DNA from: Lucinisca nassula
Lineage: Eukaryota > Mollusca > Bivalvia > Lucinida > Lucinidae
NCBI GenBank assembly: GCA_963580285.1
Contig: OY757020.1
Coordinates: 102,179,497-102,243,496, forward strand
Direction of reading: 5' to 3'
Length of the DNA: 64,000 nt
This document shows positions 46,588 through 56,472 of the stretch, piece by piece (positions within the stretch are counted from its first letter, which is position 1; the number at the start of each line of letters is the position of its first letter). The notes beneath the pieces are model-generated. The model was not told where the DNA came from. It did not search any database and saw nothing but the letters and a program-made list of their open reading frames with translations. A program made the translations under genes and the position numbers.

Positions 46588-48727
46588 GATGATGATGATG
46601 ATTTCGTGTTTAACGACGCGTCAACCCTCTTGGTGGGTCATAAGCGTCAGTCGGTTAATGGTTAAACGGCATGAATAATTATGACGATATTAAAAGTAAG
46701 AAGTCAGAATTATAATGTATAAAAATCTGTAACAGTTAAATCTTATGAAAAAGACCAATTTCTTTTAAGAATAAAATAATGTTATCAACAGGTACATCTC
46801 GAAACAGTTGTTGCAAAGTGTCAGCTTTGAAATATAAAATACGTGAGGGTGAAAAGTCAACACAGTCAATTAACATATGTTTCACAGTGAATGGCTGATC
46901 ACAACCTACACAAGAAGGTTGATCATCACCATTAAAAATATAAGAATGAGTAACTCTAGTATGGCCGATGTGCAGTCGTGTTAATACTACGTCCTCTTTT
47001 CTGGAAAACTGTGGAGGAGAGCATTTTGTACTAACGACAGGTTTAATGGCATGGAGTTTGTTATTTATTGCACGGTCCCATTCGCCTTGCCATTCCGACA
47101 AGATGTATCGGTTGATAAATGGTTTAAAATTATTAAAAGGAATTTTAAAAACAGATGGATCAAGATTTAGCGATTCCTTTGCTTTCTTGTCAGCATATTC
47201 ATTGCCGACAATGCCAATATGGCTCGGAAGCCAACTGAACAAGATTTGGTGTGTTTTAGAAATTTCATGATGTTTTTCGATCAATTTTTGAATTTGAGGA
47301 TTTTTAGATGATGAATGGTCTAAAGCCTTAAGCACAGAAAGTGAATCAGAAAATATAATTGCTTTTTGAATTGTTGGAGAACTGATAAAATCTAAAGCTA
47401 GGTCTATTGCTTTGGCTTCAGCTGTAAAAATAGATGAACCATCTGGAAGGTGAATGGTTTTGTGCGTATCTTTAGAAACATACGCACAGCCAACTTTATC
47501 TCCTTCTTTGGAACCATCTGTATAGACTTGCTGGTATTCATTGTAACGTGACTGCAGTACCTGAAAGTTTTGTTTGAGAAGTATTGGATTTGATTCGGAT
47601 TTTTTTCCATCATGTAATTCGAACAGAATAAGGGGTTGTTTAATACACCAAGATGGAACTTCGGCGGTTTCATGTTTTTGAATATTTTTAAGGTCGATAC
47701 CTGAATTTTCCAGCAGTGGTAAAATACGTAATCCAAAAGGTTTGATTGCTGTGGGTTTTGTTTCATACTTATCTACAAATTGAGGTGGAAATGAAATTTT
47801 GAATGCCGGGTTAGATGGATTTGCAGCAAGTCTGATAGCATACTGAAGAGAAAGTTTCTCTCTGCGCGAGGTTAAAGATGGTTCACCTGCTTCTACATAA
47901 AGGCTTAATACGGGAGAAGTACGGAAGTCTCCCATGGCCAGACGAAGGCCTTGGTGATGGATAGTATCCAAGGATTTTAAATAGGACTTTCTGGCAGAAC
48001 CATAAACAACAGACACATAATCTAATTTAGATCTTATTAAAGACCGGTAAAGATGTAATAAAGTATACCGATCTGCTCCCCAACTTGTATGAGCTAAAAC
48101 TTTCAAAAGATTCAAAGCTTTTAAGCATTTCGCTTTAAGATATTTAATATGTGGAATAAAAGATAACTTTTGATCAAATATGACCCCAAGAAATTTGGCT
48201 TCTTCAACAACAGGAATTTGTGATCCGTATAAAAACAGGGAAGGATGTTCGTGTTTCTTCCGTAGTTTACAAAAATGAACACACTGCGTTTTCGACTTGG
48301 AGAACTTGAAACCATTTTTATCAGTCCATTCTTCTATTCTTTTTAAATTTTGTTGTAACTTTCGTTCAATTGTTTTCATATTTTTTGAACGGAAAATCAT
48401 CAACATACAATGAACAATCAGTTTTGTCGTCCAAACATTGTACAATATTGTTTATTTTGATGTTAAATAGCGTAGTTGAAAGAATACTACCCTGTGGGAC
48501 ACCCTGTTCTTGATCATAGAAATCTGACAGGGTAGACCCCACGCGCACCTGAAACATGCGCTCCCCTAAAAAGCTTTCAATAAAACTGGGAAGTTTTCCT
48601 CTTAAGCCAATGTTATGTAGATCTTTCAATATTCCATAACGCCATGTTGTATCATATGCTTTCTCCAAGTCGAAAAAGACAGCCACTACGTGTTCTTTGT
48701 TAATAAAAGCATCTCGTATAAATGTTT
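46588..48727 (-). pseudogene. Nimb-like copy C: reverse transcriptase and RNase H, best preserved
   Basis: The minus-strand tail (GAT)n is at about 46587-46600. A 569-codon frame (46736-48445) runs without a stop from RT thumb to the natural C-terminus, with all four RNase H acidic positions: YTDGS (47516-47518), AEAKA, FSDSLS and GNEYADKKAK. A zinc-knuckle CVGC...H...C follows. Upstream the RT palm is in another frame (48366-48686: DLEKAYDTTWRY, GVPQGSILSTTLF, YVDDF). An 11-bp loss just after YVDDF, compared with other copies, causes the shift. The element is truncated at 48727. It is surrounded by a 250-bp direct repeat. Confidence 0.85.
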
Positions 48728-49314
48728 AGCTCTGAACATGTTTTCGGAATTTCTGTTCTAAAAATAAATCTGTCACTTTACACATGCATGGCGACAGTAT
48801 CGTCTCTGAGTGTCGTTACTTATGGCATGGTATTCAGCGTCATATTTCTTCCGGTTCAGGCATGGCCTAAGCAAACAAGGCCAAAAATGAACGTTGCATA
48901 ACGTCATATATGGGGATTCTATTTTTGTCACGAACTAAAAATAGATCTGACTGATGTGCGAAACCTAGTTAGGGAATCCCTCTCAAGCTCCTTTACCTGT
49001 CATCATAATTTTTCGCATTTTTGCATAAAATGCATTCATTTGTATTGTTTTAAAGAAAAATACCGGCTAAATGTATTTTATTTTGGAAGCATTTTTTCCA
49101 GATAGCTCAATAATGCACCTTTAACCGCTCGACACTTATGACCCACAAAGAGGGTTGACGCGTCGTTGAACACGAAATCATCATCATCATCTGATTCCAT
49201 GGCTCTCTTTGAGCATTTGGCCCAGGCAAGTCAATTTTTCAATTTGGTGCATAATGTCATCATGAATCTGATTCCTTTTCTGACAAATTGTACATTTCAG
49301 TGTTACCAAATACT

Positions 49315-49430
49315 TTACACATATGAGCCAGCGCACGACAAAACCTACAATAAGACGTGCGCCCAACGAAGACTGATCAGCCTACACATCCACGCAGTCT
49401 GATCAGAGTCTTTGCTGTGCCCTCCAAGGA
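49315..49430 (+). mobile_element. Partial fold-back MITE, relative of 2229-2747
   Basis: CATATGAGCCAGCGCACGAC matches the inverted repeat at 2232, followed by a stem-rich piece with ACGCAGTCTGATCAGAGTC. The right end is missing. Confidence 0.6.
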
Positions 49431-49519
49431 TAGCTAAGGGTCCAATGCTCCTTCTTGCAGCAAGAGAAGTCTCTGGTTAGACAAAATGAATGCACAGGCT
49501 AATCCGATTCTTCACTTGG

Positions 49520-50038
49520 CGCACATGTATGTTGTAGGAAATACTGTGCCCCGACAAATATAATAAAAAATTCGTTCTGCAGTTTCAAAAGACGAAATGG
49601 GAAGAAGCTTCATAATATCATCAGCTGTAAAAAGCTTGCTTGACGTTTTGACAATGCTGTCAATAAGTGTCATCCGAATCATGAATAATATTAACTTCCA
49701 TTATTGACGATCGAGCCTCATCAGTCAGAGAATACATATATGAGAGATGTTTGTGTCTCAGTAGTTTCCTGTCTGTGCCAAAAACAGGTCTCTTCATTTC
49801 CTCCTCAGATTCCGTCTCCTCTAATTCTAGAAAAGCTTTATGTGTGTTTGGGCATCTGGCAGATTCACAGTCACATTTTGTCTCACAATTGTCACAGCAA
49901 TAATGGAGAGGGTGAATATGAGATTTTGCCATCAGATAGGCGGAACAAAACACCTCATGTCTGCATATTTCAGAGTCTTTAGCTAGTTTGATCAAGTCAC
50001 TTGCAATTTTCTTCAAATGCCTTTTAAGTGCTTTTTCC
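49520..50038 (-). pseudogene. RecQ-like helicase C-terminal fragment
   Basis: On the minus strand from 50038 the reading is KALKRHLKKIASDLIKLAKD, then CRHEVFCSAYLM and HYCCDNCETKCDC, the cysteine pattern of the RecQ zinc-binding domain. A Glu-rich linker and a winged-helix-like piece (LFTADDIMKLLPISSFETAE) follow after a frameshift near 49673, running to about 49520. The helicase motifs would be upstream, where the Nimb-like copy F now lies. RecQ-type ORFs are carried by some animal transposons, so it may not be a host gene. Confidence 0.5.
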
Positions 50039-52236
50039 CCAGAAGCGCGGAAAATTGTTGAAGAGCGATACATAACACCAAACACCTGTTTCGCCAGCAT
50101 CACAAAGGGTGCTGGTGTAAAATGTACCAGCTCCGCAACACAGACTGCTGAATCATACATAGCTGAACTGAAAAAATCTGGTGCATGGAGTAAACCCACA
50201 CCAGCACCACAAAGGTCAACCAATTTATCAAACGGCGCAATCCAGGGTTGCTCCGGATCGGTCGACAGCGACCGTACCGAAGCCAGTGCCGAATGTAAAA
50301 GAGAAAGCCGACTCAGGTCGAACTAATAAGGGATCGGAAGATCCGATCAAAAATCTTCCGATCAAAAAACATCAATTGTCTCAAAGACAAACAGACAGAC
50401 AACGTAAAATGGAAAGAGACAATATAAAATTTCAGAACAGATTCGGATCTTTGAGTGACAGTGATATGGAGTTCCATGAAACTCCATCATCACCAAGTGG
50501 CAATAACAGATAGAGGTCAGCAACACAACGAGGTGGTGGTAGCAGATCTATATCACCAATTGCAGCTCCGAAATAGTTTCTAGTCCTTATCTCTTCATAA
50601 AATGGATTTAAAACACAAAATAATACAATAGAATTGTCGAGGTCTTAAATCAAATTATAATGAACTCTTATTACTTATTTCGTTATTAAAAGTAGAAGTA
50701 AAACAAAGATCAGGAATTGATACAATTAACTTACTCCATCCATAAAAGACACCAAAGGGAAAGAAATACAAACATTAAGCGACCAGACCATAATGGAAAC
50801 CTGAACAAAGGAAGGCCATATGGACAGTTACTTTCCCACAAAATGGCCATACAAAATTAAAAGACACAAGTGATACACACAGTAAGTAACAAACAACAAC
50901 ATAAATAAATCGCCACAGAAGAGCCGCCTTGGAACGGTCAGTTGAAGATTTCCACTGGGGGGCTTAAATCGATTTTACGTGGCCACAATCCTCGCCCTTA
51001 CTTCCGTCGCGATTTAGACAAATAATTTGTTCAGTCCGCATGAAGGCCTCCTAAATCATCAGTGCAACATCTCCGTGAACACAGAAATCAAAGAACCACA
51101 GAGGTGAGACAACGGTGAGGACTCGACAGCAGGAAACCACTGAAATGCTGGAGCAAAAGAAAACCAACAGTTAGACTCCGATGAGCCCGACCAGAGACAG
51201 AGCATCAGGCACCAACCAACATTATCTCTTTAATTTTCAATAAGCCTTTACGTTGGAGCCGTCATAGAATCTGAGGCCTGACCCACCGGCGTGCAATTAA
51301 AGAGGGAAGCAAAGTTGCCAACCGTGATTGGGTTAACTACCATGCATGCAGTCTGTCGTATAATATCAATGTTGTACCCAATCTTTTTATATCGAAGAAT
51401 GATTTTACGAAATTGGGTGCTGAAGTCATTGCGGTTATATATTTTTCTGAATTTATATATTAAGTCATCGGTTTTTTGTTTGCAAGAAACTTTTTTAAAA
51501 ACTGATGACAACATAGATGTCAGGGGTTTCAATACATACAACTATATCTATTCTGATGGTAACAAACCATCTGGTGGCAGTTCAATTTTTGTTAAATCAT
51601 GTTTATCACAAAGAGAGATCAAATTTAAAACAGACCTACAAGCTGTAGCAGTATCGGTGTCCCCGGATAAAGAAACTACAATTTGCTCTCTATATATCCC
51701 ACCCTCATTTTCTTTAAAGCCCGAACATCTTGACTCATTGCTGAGTCAACTTCCATCGCCATATCTTTTAGTTGGCGACTTCAATTTTCACAATATTCTA
51801 TGGGGCTGTAAAGATATCAATAACAGAGGAGCAATTGTTGAAGATTTTATTGCAAAGAGCGATCTTTGCTTGATGAATGATAAATCTTATACTTACCTTC
51901 ACCCTGCGACAGGTGATTTATCTTTAGATCTCTCTTTGTGTCACCCATCTCTATTCTTGGACTATGACTGGTCTGTTCATGATGATCAGTGCGGAAGTGA
52001 TCATTTCCCTGTTATAATTGAGAGCGTAAACGAACCAGATGAGGCCTGTAACCAGAAATGGAAAATGAATAAAGCCGACTGGATATTATTCCATAATTTA
52101 TTTGAAGAAGAGTTTTCAGTTGATCACTTTAATGAATCATCCGACATTGTTTCTGATTTCACAGATACACTTATTAATATATTGGAACAATGCATTCCAA
52201 AGACCTCCACAAATACTAAGAAAAGCAAGCCTTGGT
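50039..52236 (+). pseudogene. Nimb-like copy F: ORF1 tail and endonuclease
   Basis: It starts in ORF1 (AGAAGCGCGGAAAATTGT, 50041) and reads the Ser/Lys-rich tail with FQNRFGSLSDSDMEF (about 50440) to the ORF1 stop at about 50575. ORF2 opens at 50601, is cut by repeat B (50695-51465), then continues as endonuclease: FCLQETFLK, VGDFNFHNILWG (51770), SDHFPVIIESV (52000). A 343-codon frame spans the right part of repeat B and the endonuclease; the first 60 codons are therefore not element protein. It breaks off at 52236 within NTKKSKPWF, at a palindrome. Confidence 0.8.
50695..51465 (-). repeat. Repeat family B, fullest copy (about 770 bp)
   Basis: The 3' end (AAGTAGAAGTAAAAC on the plus strand) is at 50695 and the 5' end (TCTGAATTTATATATTAA) at 51465. 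TTAA lies at both junctions. It has no supported coding frame. It defines the family length and the ends used to judge truncation in other copies. Confidence 0.85.
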
Positions 52237-52246
52237 TCAGGGATTT

Positions 52247-52291
52247 CCCTTCCAAATTTTGGAGAGGGACCCTCTCCAAAATTTTGAAGGG
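52247..52291. repeat. 45-bp near-perfect palindrome
   Basis: Two 22-bp arms, CCCTTCCAAATTTTGGAGAGGG and its near-exact reverse complement, differ at one position and are separated by one base. It starts 10 bp after copy F ends. Confidence 0.9.
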
Positions 52292-53169
52292 CCTTTTGGC
52301 CGGGGGTGTGGGGGCCGCCTAGGCCCCCACTGGGGTCCAAGGGCAACGCGGCGGTAGGGCGGATCAGGGGCCCGACCGAAAACGAAATTTAGCATTTTCA
52401 CATGCCCTAAACCTGCTCTCCTGAAACCAATTTTTGTTAATTTTACAAAAGCTTTTAAGCTGATTTGGAGGACAGTTGAGCTACTCTGGCCCAAACATCA
52501 AATGATAAATCATAAAATTTCATTTTGAATACGTTCATGATTCTCAAAGGGCATGGTTTTAAGCCTTTTAGGGTCTTTTGAGGAAACCCTGCAAAACCTC
52601 TCCTGAAACCACTTTTTTGTGAATTACACAAAAGCTTGCTTTGGATGACAGTTGGGCAATTTTAGGGTCTTTTGAGTACCTGCAGCATCTGGGCATTATT
52701 TAGTGCCTTAAAAAGACCCTAAAACCTGCTCACTGGCATCTAAAGCAACTCTGCGTGTCCTCCAAAGATCCTAAAAACTTGCTTGATAGGGCTTTTAGCT
52801 GGATACATGTTAAGTTACCCCTTCAAGGAGTCATCAGGTAGATTTTCCTTTCTTTTTATTGAGATTTATGGAAAATGTACTTAACAATTTTTTGAAAAAA
52901 AAAAAAACAAAACAAACAAACAAACAAACAAAACAAAACAAAAAAAAAGCACAGATTGGGAAAAGTGGATTATTAATCTTGATTTCTGGGAGCAAATTTA
53001 ATGCTTTTCTCATAGTATTAAATTTGCTTCAGATGTTTTCTGAACATTCCAGATCTCTATAAAATGAATTGAAAGAAATTCTTGGTCTTAGAAACCAAGA
53101 TTTCTTTTCAAAGCAAATTTATTTCAGCAGTGACTGAATGAACTGCCTAGAAGCTTAGCCAGAGTGAGA
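52292..53169. other. No gene; degenerate direct repeat
   Basis: TCTCCTGAAACCA...ACAAAAGCTT...GACAGTTG occurs at about 52417 and again at about 52600, a roughly 186-bp direct repeat. An A-rich run with AAAC words lies at 52895-52950. Confidence 0.5.
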
Positions 53170-53752
53170 TTAAATCACTCCTTCTTGGTGCGACAGAAAA
53201 ATCTCATTTTTTGTTTGCTTTCTCCACTCTTTGAGACATGCAACGAAGTCGAAAGTTTTCAGGTCAGGTCCTTCAATGAGGACTTTCATTAGGTCATCAC
53301 AATGCTCGGTTGACAGTCTATTTCTCAATGCTGTTATACGATTCTGCCCACTAAATGCCCTCTCGCAGTCTGCATTGGATGTGTTATAGCCAAAACAGCT
53401 AGCTTATTCAGGTTTATGTGTCTTTTAATTTTGGATGGCCATATGGCCATTTTGTGGGAAAGTAACTGTCCTTATGGCCTTCCTTTGTTTAGGTTTTCAT
53501 TATAGTCTGGTCGCTTAATGTTTGTATTTCTTTCCCTTTGGTGTCTTTTATTGGTGGAGTAAGTTAATTGTATCAATTCCTGATCTTTGTTTTACTTCTA
53601 CTTGGAAAGTCCTCCTTATGGTGGGTAGGAAGGACCTCCCACAGGGCCACCATAGAGTGTGTTAGGTAAGGCTGAGCCTTCACAGTCATTTTGGCCATTC
53701 TCCACTCTGTCATGGTTGCTATCCGGTCCAATATTGGGCTGGACTTGAAGAT
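53170..53752 (-). pseudogene. hAT-like transposase C-terminal region
   Basis: The minus strand reads SCFGYNTSNADCERAFSGQN, then RNRLSTEHCDDLM and FDFVACLKEWRKQ, ending at TAA 53170-53172. SNADCERAFS plus RNRLS is the pattern of the hAT C-terminal dimerisation domain as seen in zinc-finger-862-like proteins. Further upstream (53604-53752) another open piece reads IFKSSPILDRIATMTEWRMAK after a good acceptor (TTTCTTCTTCTGCAG). Repeat B (about 53411-53603) lies between the pieces. It is either a transposon relic or a domesticated transposase gene broken by insertion. Confidence 0.55.
53411..53603 (+). repeat. Repeat family B in the hAT-like exon
   Basis: Contains GGATGGCCATATGGCCATTTTG and ends at TTTTACTTCTACTT (53603), the constant 3' end. 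5'-truncated. Confidence 0.75.
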
Positions 53753-53889
53753 CTGCAGAAGAAGAAATGGAACATATGTTTGAAAAACCTGTTGCTTATT
53801 TCTGCTCCAAATACGGATTGTGGGTGCTCCCTAGATGCATGTTTTTCGGACAGAAATAACTAATGTAACCTGGTAAACTCCACTTTTCT

Positions 53890-54030
53890 CCATACATAAA
53901 TTGAGGTTAACCAAGTATACTTTGGTTAACCTCACTTTATGTATAGAAAACTCCACTTTTCTCTATACATAAATTGAGGTTAACCAAGGTATATAATATA
54001 CCTTGGTTAACCTCACTTTTTGTATAGAGA
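53890..54030. repeat. Two adjacent long palindromes
   Basis: The first (about 53892-53945) is centred on a GTATAC, the second (53961-54029) on TATAAT. Both have arms containing GAGGTTAACCAA and TTGGTTAACCTC. The second pairs over about 30 bp per arm. They may be two copies of one fold-back element. Confidence 0.8.
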
Positions 54031-54043
54031 AAAGTGCATATAT

Positions 54044-54111
54044 TACAGCATACTGGCTATATGTATTTTATTTTTTGAAGCATTTTTTCCGGATAGCTCA
54101 ATAATGCACCT
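54044..54111 (-). mobile_element. Right end of element X, second copy
   Basis: The text from GGCTATATGTATTTTATTTT to AATAATGCACCT matches 49056-49120 with a few differences and is followed by TTAA (54112-54115). The left end is not present nearby. Confidence 0.7.
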
Positions 54112-54116
54112 TTAAA

Positions 54117-55170
54117 GGTATCATTCTTGTCGAGGGGTCTCTTATGTTTTGGGCATAGATTGTACGCCTTGTGCGTAGTTTTCCACTATTTTGGCATATA
54201 TAGAACTCTCCACACCCGTTACAGGTCATTACATAAAGAACGTTTTGTACATCGCATACTTTGATTTACAAAGAATTTTTTCCCTTTGAAATCGTATGAG
54301 TCTGACTCAATTATATGTTGACATAATGAACAGTTATTTCTGCCGCATTTTGTGACCCGAAATTTTTGTTGTTCATTCAACATTGTCCTTGTATAAAGTT
54401 AGTTTTTATTAGTAGTCGTTCCAAATTTGGAGGTTGGCGTTTATGACAGATGTTTCTTTTAGAGCATTTCTCATTGTATCATCATTCATTAAAATTGGTA
54501 TGTTATTTTTTATAATGTCAAAAGCCTCTGGGTTTCTCGGGTTATATGTCGAAACATATGTGATGATGTCCGTTTCTTCTTTAGGTTTAGTAATGAGGAG
54601 TTCTTGTCTGGGAATTTTTAATGCGTTTTCAATTCCATTTTGAATCAATTGTCTTGGATAACCCCTACGAATTAATAATGTGGATAGTTCTTTTAGTCGT
54701 GTATCCCTTACTTCCCCATCTTAAACAATGGTGCAAATGCGTCTTGCCAAATTATAAGGTATGCTTCTTTTTGTGTGGCTTGGGTGACAGGATGTAAAAT
54801 TTAGATATTGTTTTGAGTCATATTCTTTATAGAATATGTCTATGCTTAATGACTCATTCGTTTTAATTATCATTATGTCTAAGAAAGGTAGTTTATTTTC
54901 GTTTTTGTTTTTTTTCTATCGTAAAATTTATATCGTAAAATTTATATCTTTATGTAGATTATTTAAAGTTTGGTGTAACTGAATAAGTTCGTCATCTGAC
55001 TTTGTCCATATGATAAAGCAATCATCTAGAAAACGTTTCCATTCTTCTTATATATAGTTGGAGAAGTGGTTTCTGCTAGTTTTGCATAAAGTTTTTCTTC
55101 TAAGTAGCCAAGTACAAGTGTAGCGTATGTGGGGGCGCATTTTGTTCCCATAGCAGTTCCTTTTATTTGA
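54117..55170 (-). pseudogene. Penelope-like element: reverse transcriptase and GIY-YIG region
   Basis: On the minus strand the RT piece GTAMGTKCAPTYATLVLGYLEE (about 55160-55090) is followed in another frame by EWKRFLDDCFIIWTKSDDEL (about 55045-54985), with the catalytic Asp pair. Next come SKQYLNFTSCHPSHTKRSIPYNL-like text, RRGYPRQLIQNGIENALKI (about 54630) and, after the stop at 54409, a CSLCQHI...CN..CxEFY-type segment (about 54330-54150) typical of the GIY-YIG nuclease of these elements. Order RT then GIY-YIG fits Penelope-like elements, which use target-primed synthesis. Frameshifts at about 55045, 54890 and 54720 and stops near 54190-54240 break it. The N-terminal half is lost at the array border. 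Confidence 0.75.
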
Positions 55171-55757
55171 CTATAATAATATATATATATCCTACACCTT
55201 ATATACCTATACCCTTGTTTGTGTAACGTGTTGTAATGATCTTTAATGCGTTTGTAACTAAAGTAAGGAGACATAAGGGGATGAGAGCTTTTTCATTTCG
55301 CACTGTAACGTTTGTAACGCATATAATGAGGGAAAATGATATATATATATAATCTACCCACACCCTACTATGTGTAGCGTGTTGTAATGGTCTGCAATGC
55401 GTTTGTTACCAATGTAATGAGGTCGCGGGAAAGCCCTTCTTAAGATTTCGCACTGTTACGCTTGTAATGCATGTAATGAAGGAAAAGTATATATCTCCTA
55501 CACCTTATATACCTATACCCTTCTTTGTGTAGTGGGCTGTAATGCGTTTGTAACTAATGTAACGAGACATAAGGGGACGAGCGCCTTGTAATTTCGCACT
55601 GTAACGCTTTGACGCATGTAATGACGAAAAATGAAAAGTATATATCTCCTGCACCTTATATACCTATACCCTTCTTTGTGTAACGGGTTGTAATGATCTG
55701 TTAATGCGTTTGTAATTAATGTAACGTGACGAATAAGGGCACGAGCGCCTTTATATT

Positions 55758-55986
55758 TTTTTTTTTTTGGTTTGGGTTTTACGGCCCTTTCAAGATTATT
55801 TCACTCATATCGAGCCGATCGTTAATCAGAGGTGGGCGAAAACCGGAGTACCCGGAGAAAAACCACCTGACCTTCCGTTGCAGAACTTGGCGTCTCACAC
55901 GTGGCCCGAGCGAGGCTCGAACCTACGGCGGTGAGAGACCTAATGACTAAGAGTCAGCGCTCTTATCCACTAGGCCACGGAGGCCC
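55758..55986 (-). mobile_element. Full-length tRNA-derived SINE
   Basis: On the minus strand: head GGCCTCCGTGGCCTAGTGG (A box), GGTTCGAGCCTCG (B box), body GGTCAGGTGGTTTTTCTCCG and CTCCGGTTTTCGCCCACC, tail GGGCCGTAAAACCC then poly(A). It is uninterrupted and serves as the reference for the split copy at 13835-17670. Confidence 0.85.
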
Positions 55987-56204
55987 GTTAAGCGCCTATA
56001 TATCGTACACCTTATATATATACCTATACCCTACTATTTGTAATGGGTTTGTAATGGTCTGTAATGCGTTTGTAACTAATTTATTGAGACCTAAGAGGAT
56101 GACAGCCTTTTCGTTTGCAGTGTAACGCATGTAATGAAGGGAAATGAAAAATATATATCTCGTACACCTTTTATACCTATACCCTACTATGTGTAACGGC
56201 TTGT

Positions 56205-56312
56205 TTCCATTATGGTCTTGTCGCTTAATGTTTGTATTTCTTTCCCTTTGGTGTCTGTTATGGATGGAGTAAGTTAATTGTATCAATTCCTGATCTTTGT
56301 TTTACTTCTACT
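56205..56312 (+). repeat. Repeat family B, short copy
   Basis: About 108 bp ending TTTTACTTCTACTTTG, 5'-truncated at TTTCCATTATGG, within the 55-56 kb array. Confidence 0.75.
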
Positions 56313-56472
56313 TTGTAATGGTCTGTAATGCGTTTGTAACCAAATATATACATACATCGAACACCTCGTATATCTATATCCTACCATGTGTTATGGGTTG
56401 TGATGGCCTGTAAAGCTGCTTGTCTAGACGGGACTGTAATGATGTGTATACATGTTACAAAAATAGTCTTGT

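Larger units (their letters stand above)
45295..49120. mobile_element. Element X: TTAA-flanked inverted-repeat element carrying two later insertions
   Basis: Ends are AGGTGCATTATTGAGCTA (45295-45312) and its exact reverse complement (49103-49120), flanked by TTAA at 45291-45294 and 49121-49124. Without the passenger copies X is about 537 bp and non-coding. TTAA duplication is the piggyBac-type target choice, so X may be a piggyBac-mobilised MITE. A second right end (TAGCTCAATAATGCACCT then TTAA) is at 54094-54115. Confidence 0.85.
45146..49190 (+). mobile_element. Outermost Nimb-like 3' fragment of a four-level nest
   Basis: The left part (45146-45294) covers the end of ORF2 and 3' UTR; the right part (49121-49190) resumes with CCGCTCGACACTTATGACCC and ends in (ATC)n. 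Joining them at the shared TTAA gives the same sequence as other copies (CATTAACCG). The 3.8 kb between is the TTAA-flanked element X with its own passengers. Confidence 0.85.
55170..56440 (+). repeat. Tandem array, about 145-165-bp unit
   Basis: CCTACACCTTATATACCTATACCC recurs (written here as the start of each unit) at about 55190, 55497 and 55645, with variants at 55355, 56005 and 56160, together with TTGTAATGATCTGTAATGCG and TGTAACGC phrases. A SINE (55758-55986) and repeat B (56205-56312) lie inside. Confidence 0.75.

Noticed and set aside
49660..50223. A single 187-residue protein on the minus strand
   Set aside because: Only the part from about 50038 downward is RecQ-like. The first 60 residues are antisense of Nimb-like ORF1, so the frame is a fusion across an insertion border.
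51291..52322. A 343-residue endonuclease protein as a real gene
   Set aside because: Its first 60 residues are repeat B and its last 30 are palindrome and flank. Only the middle is element coding.
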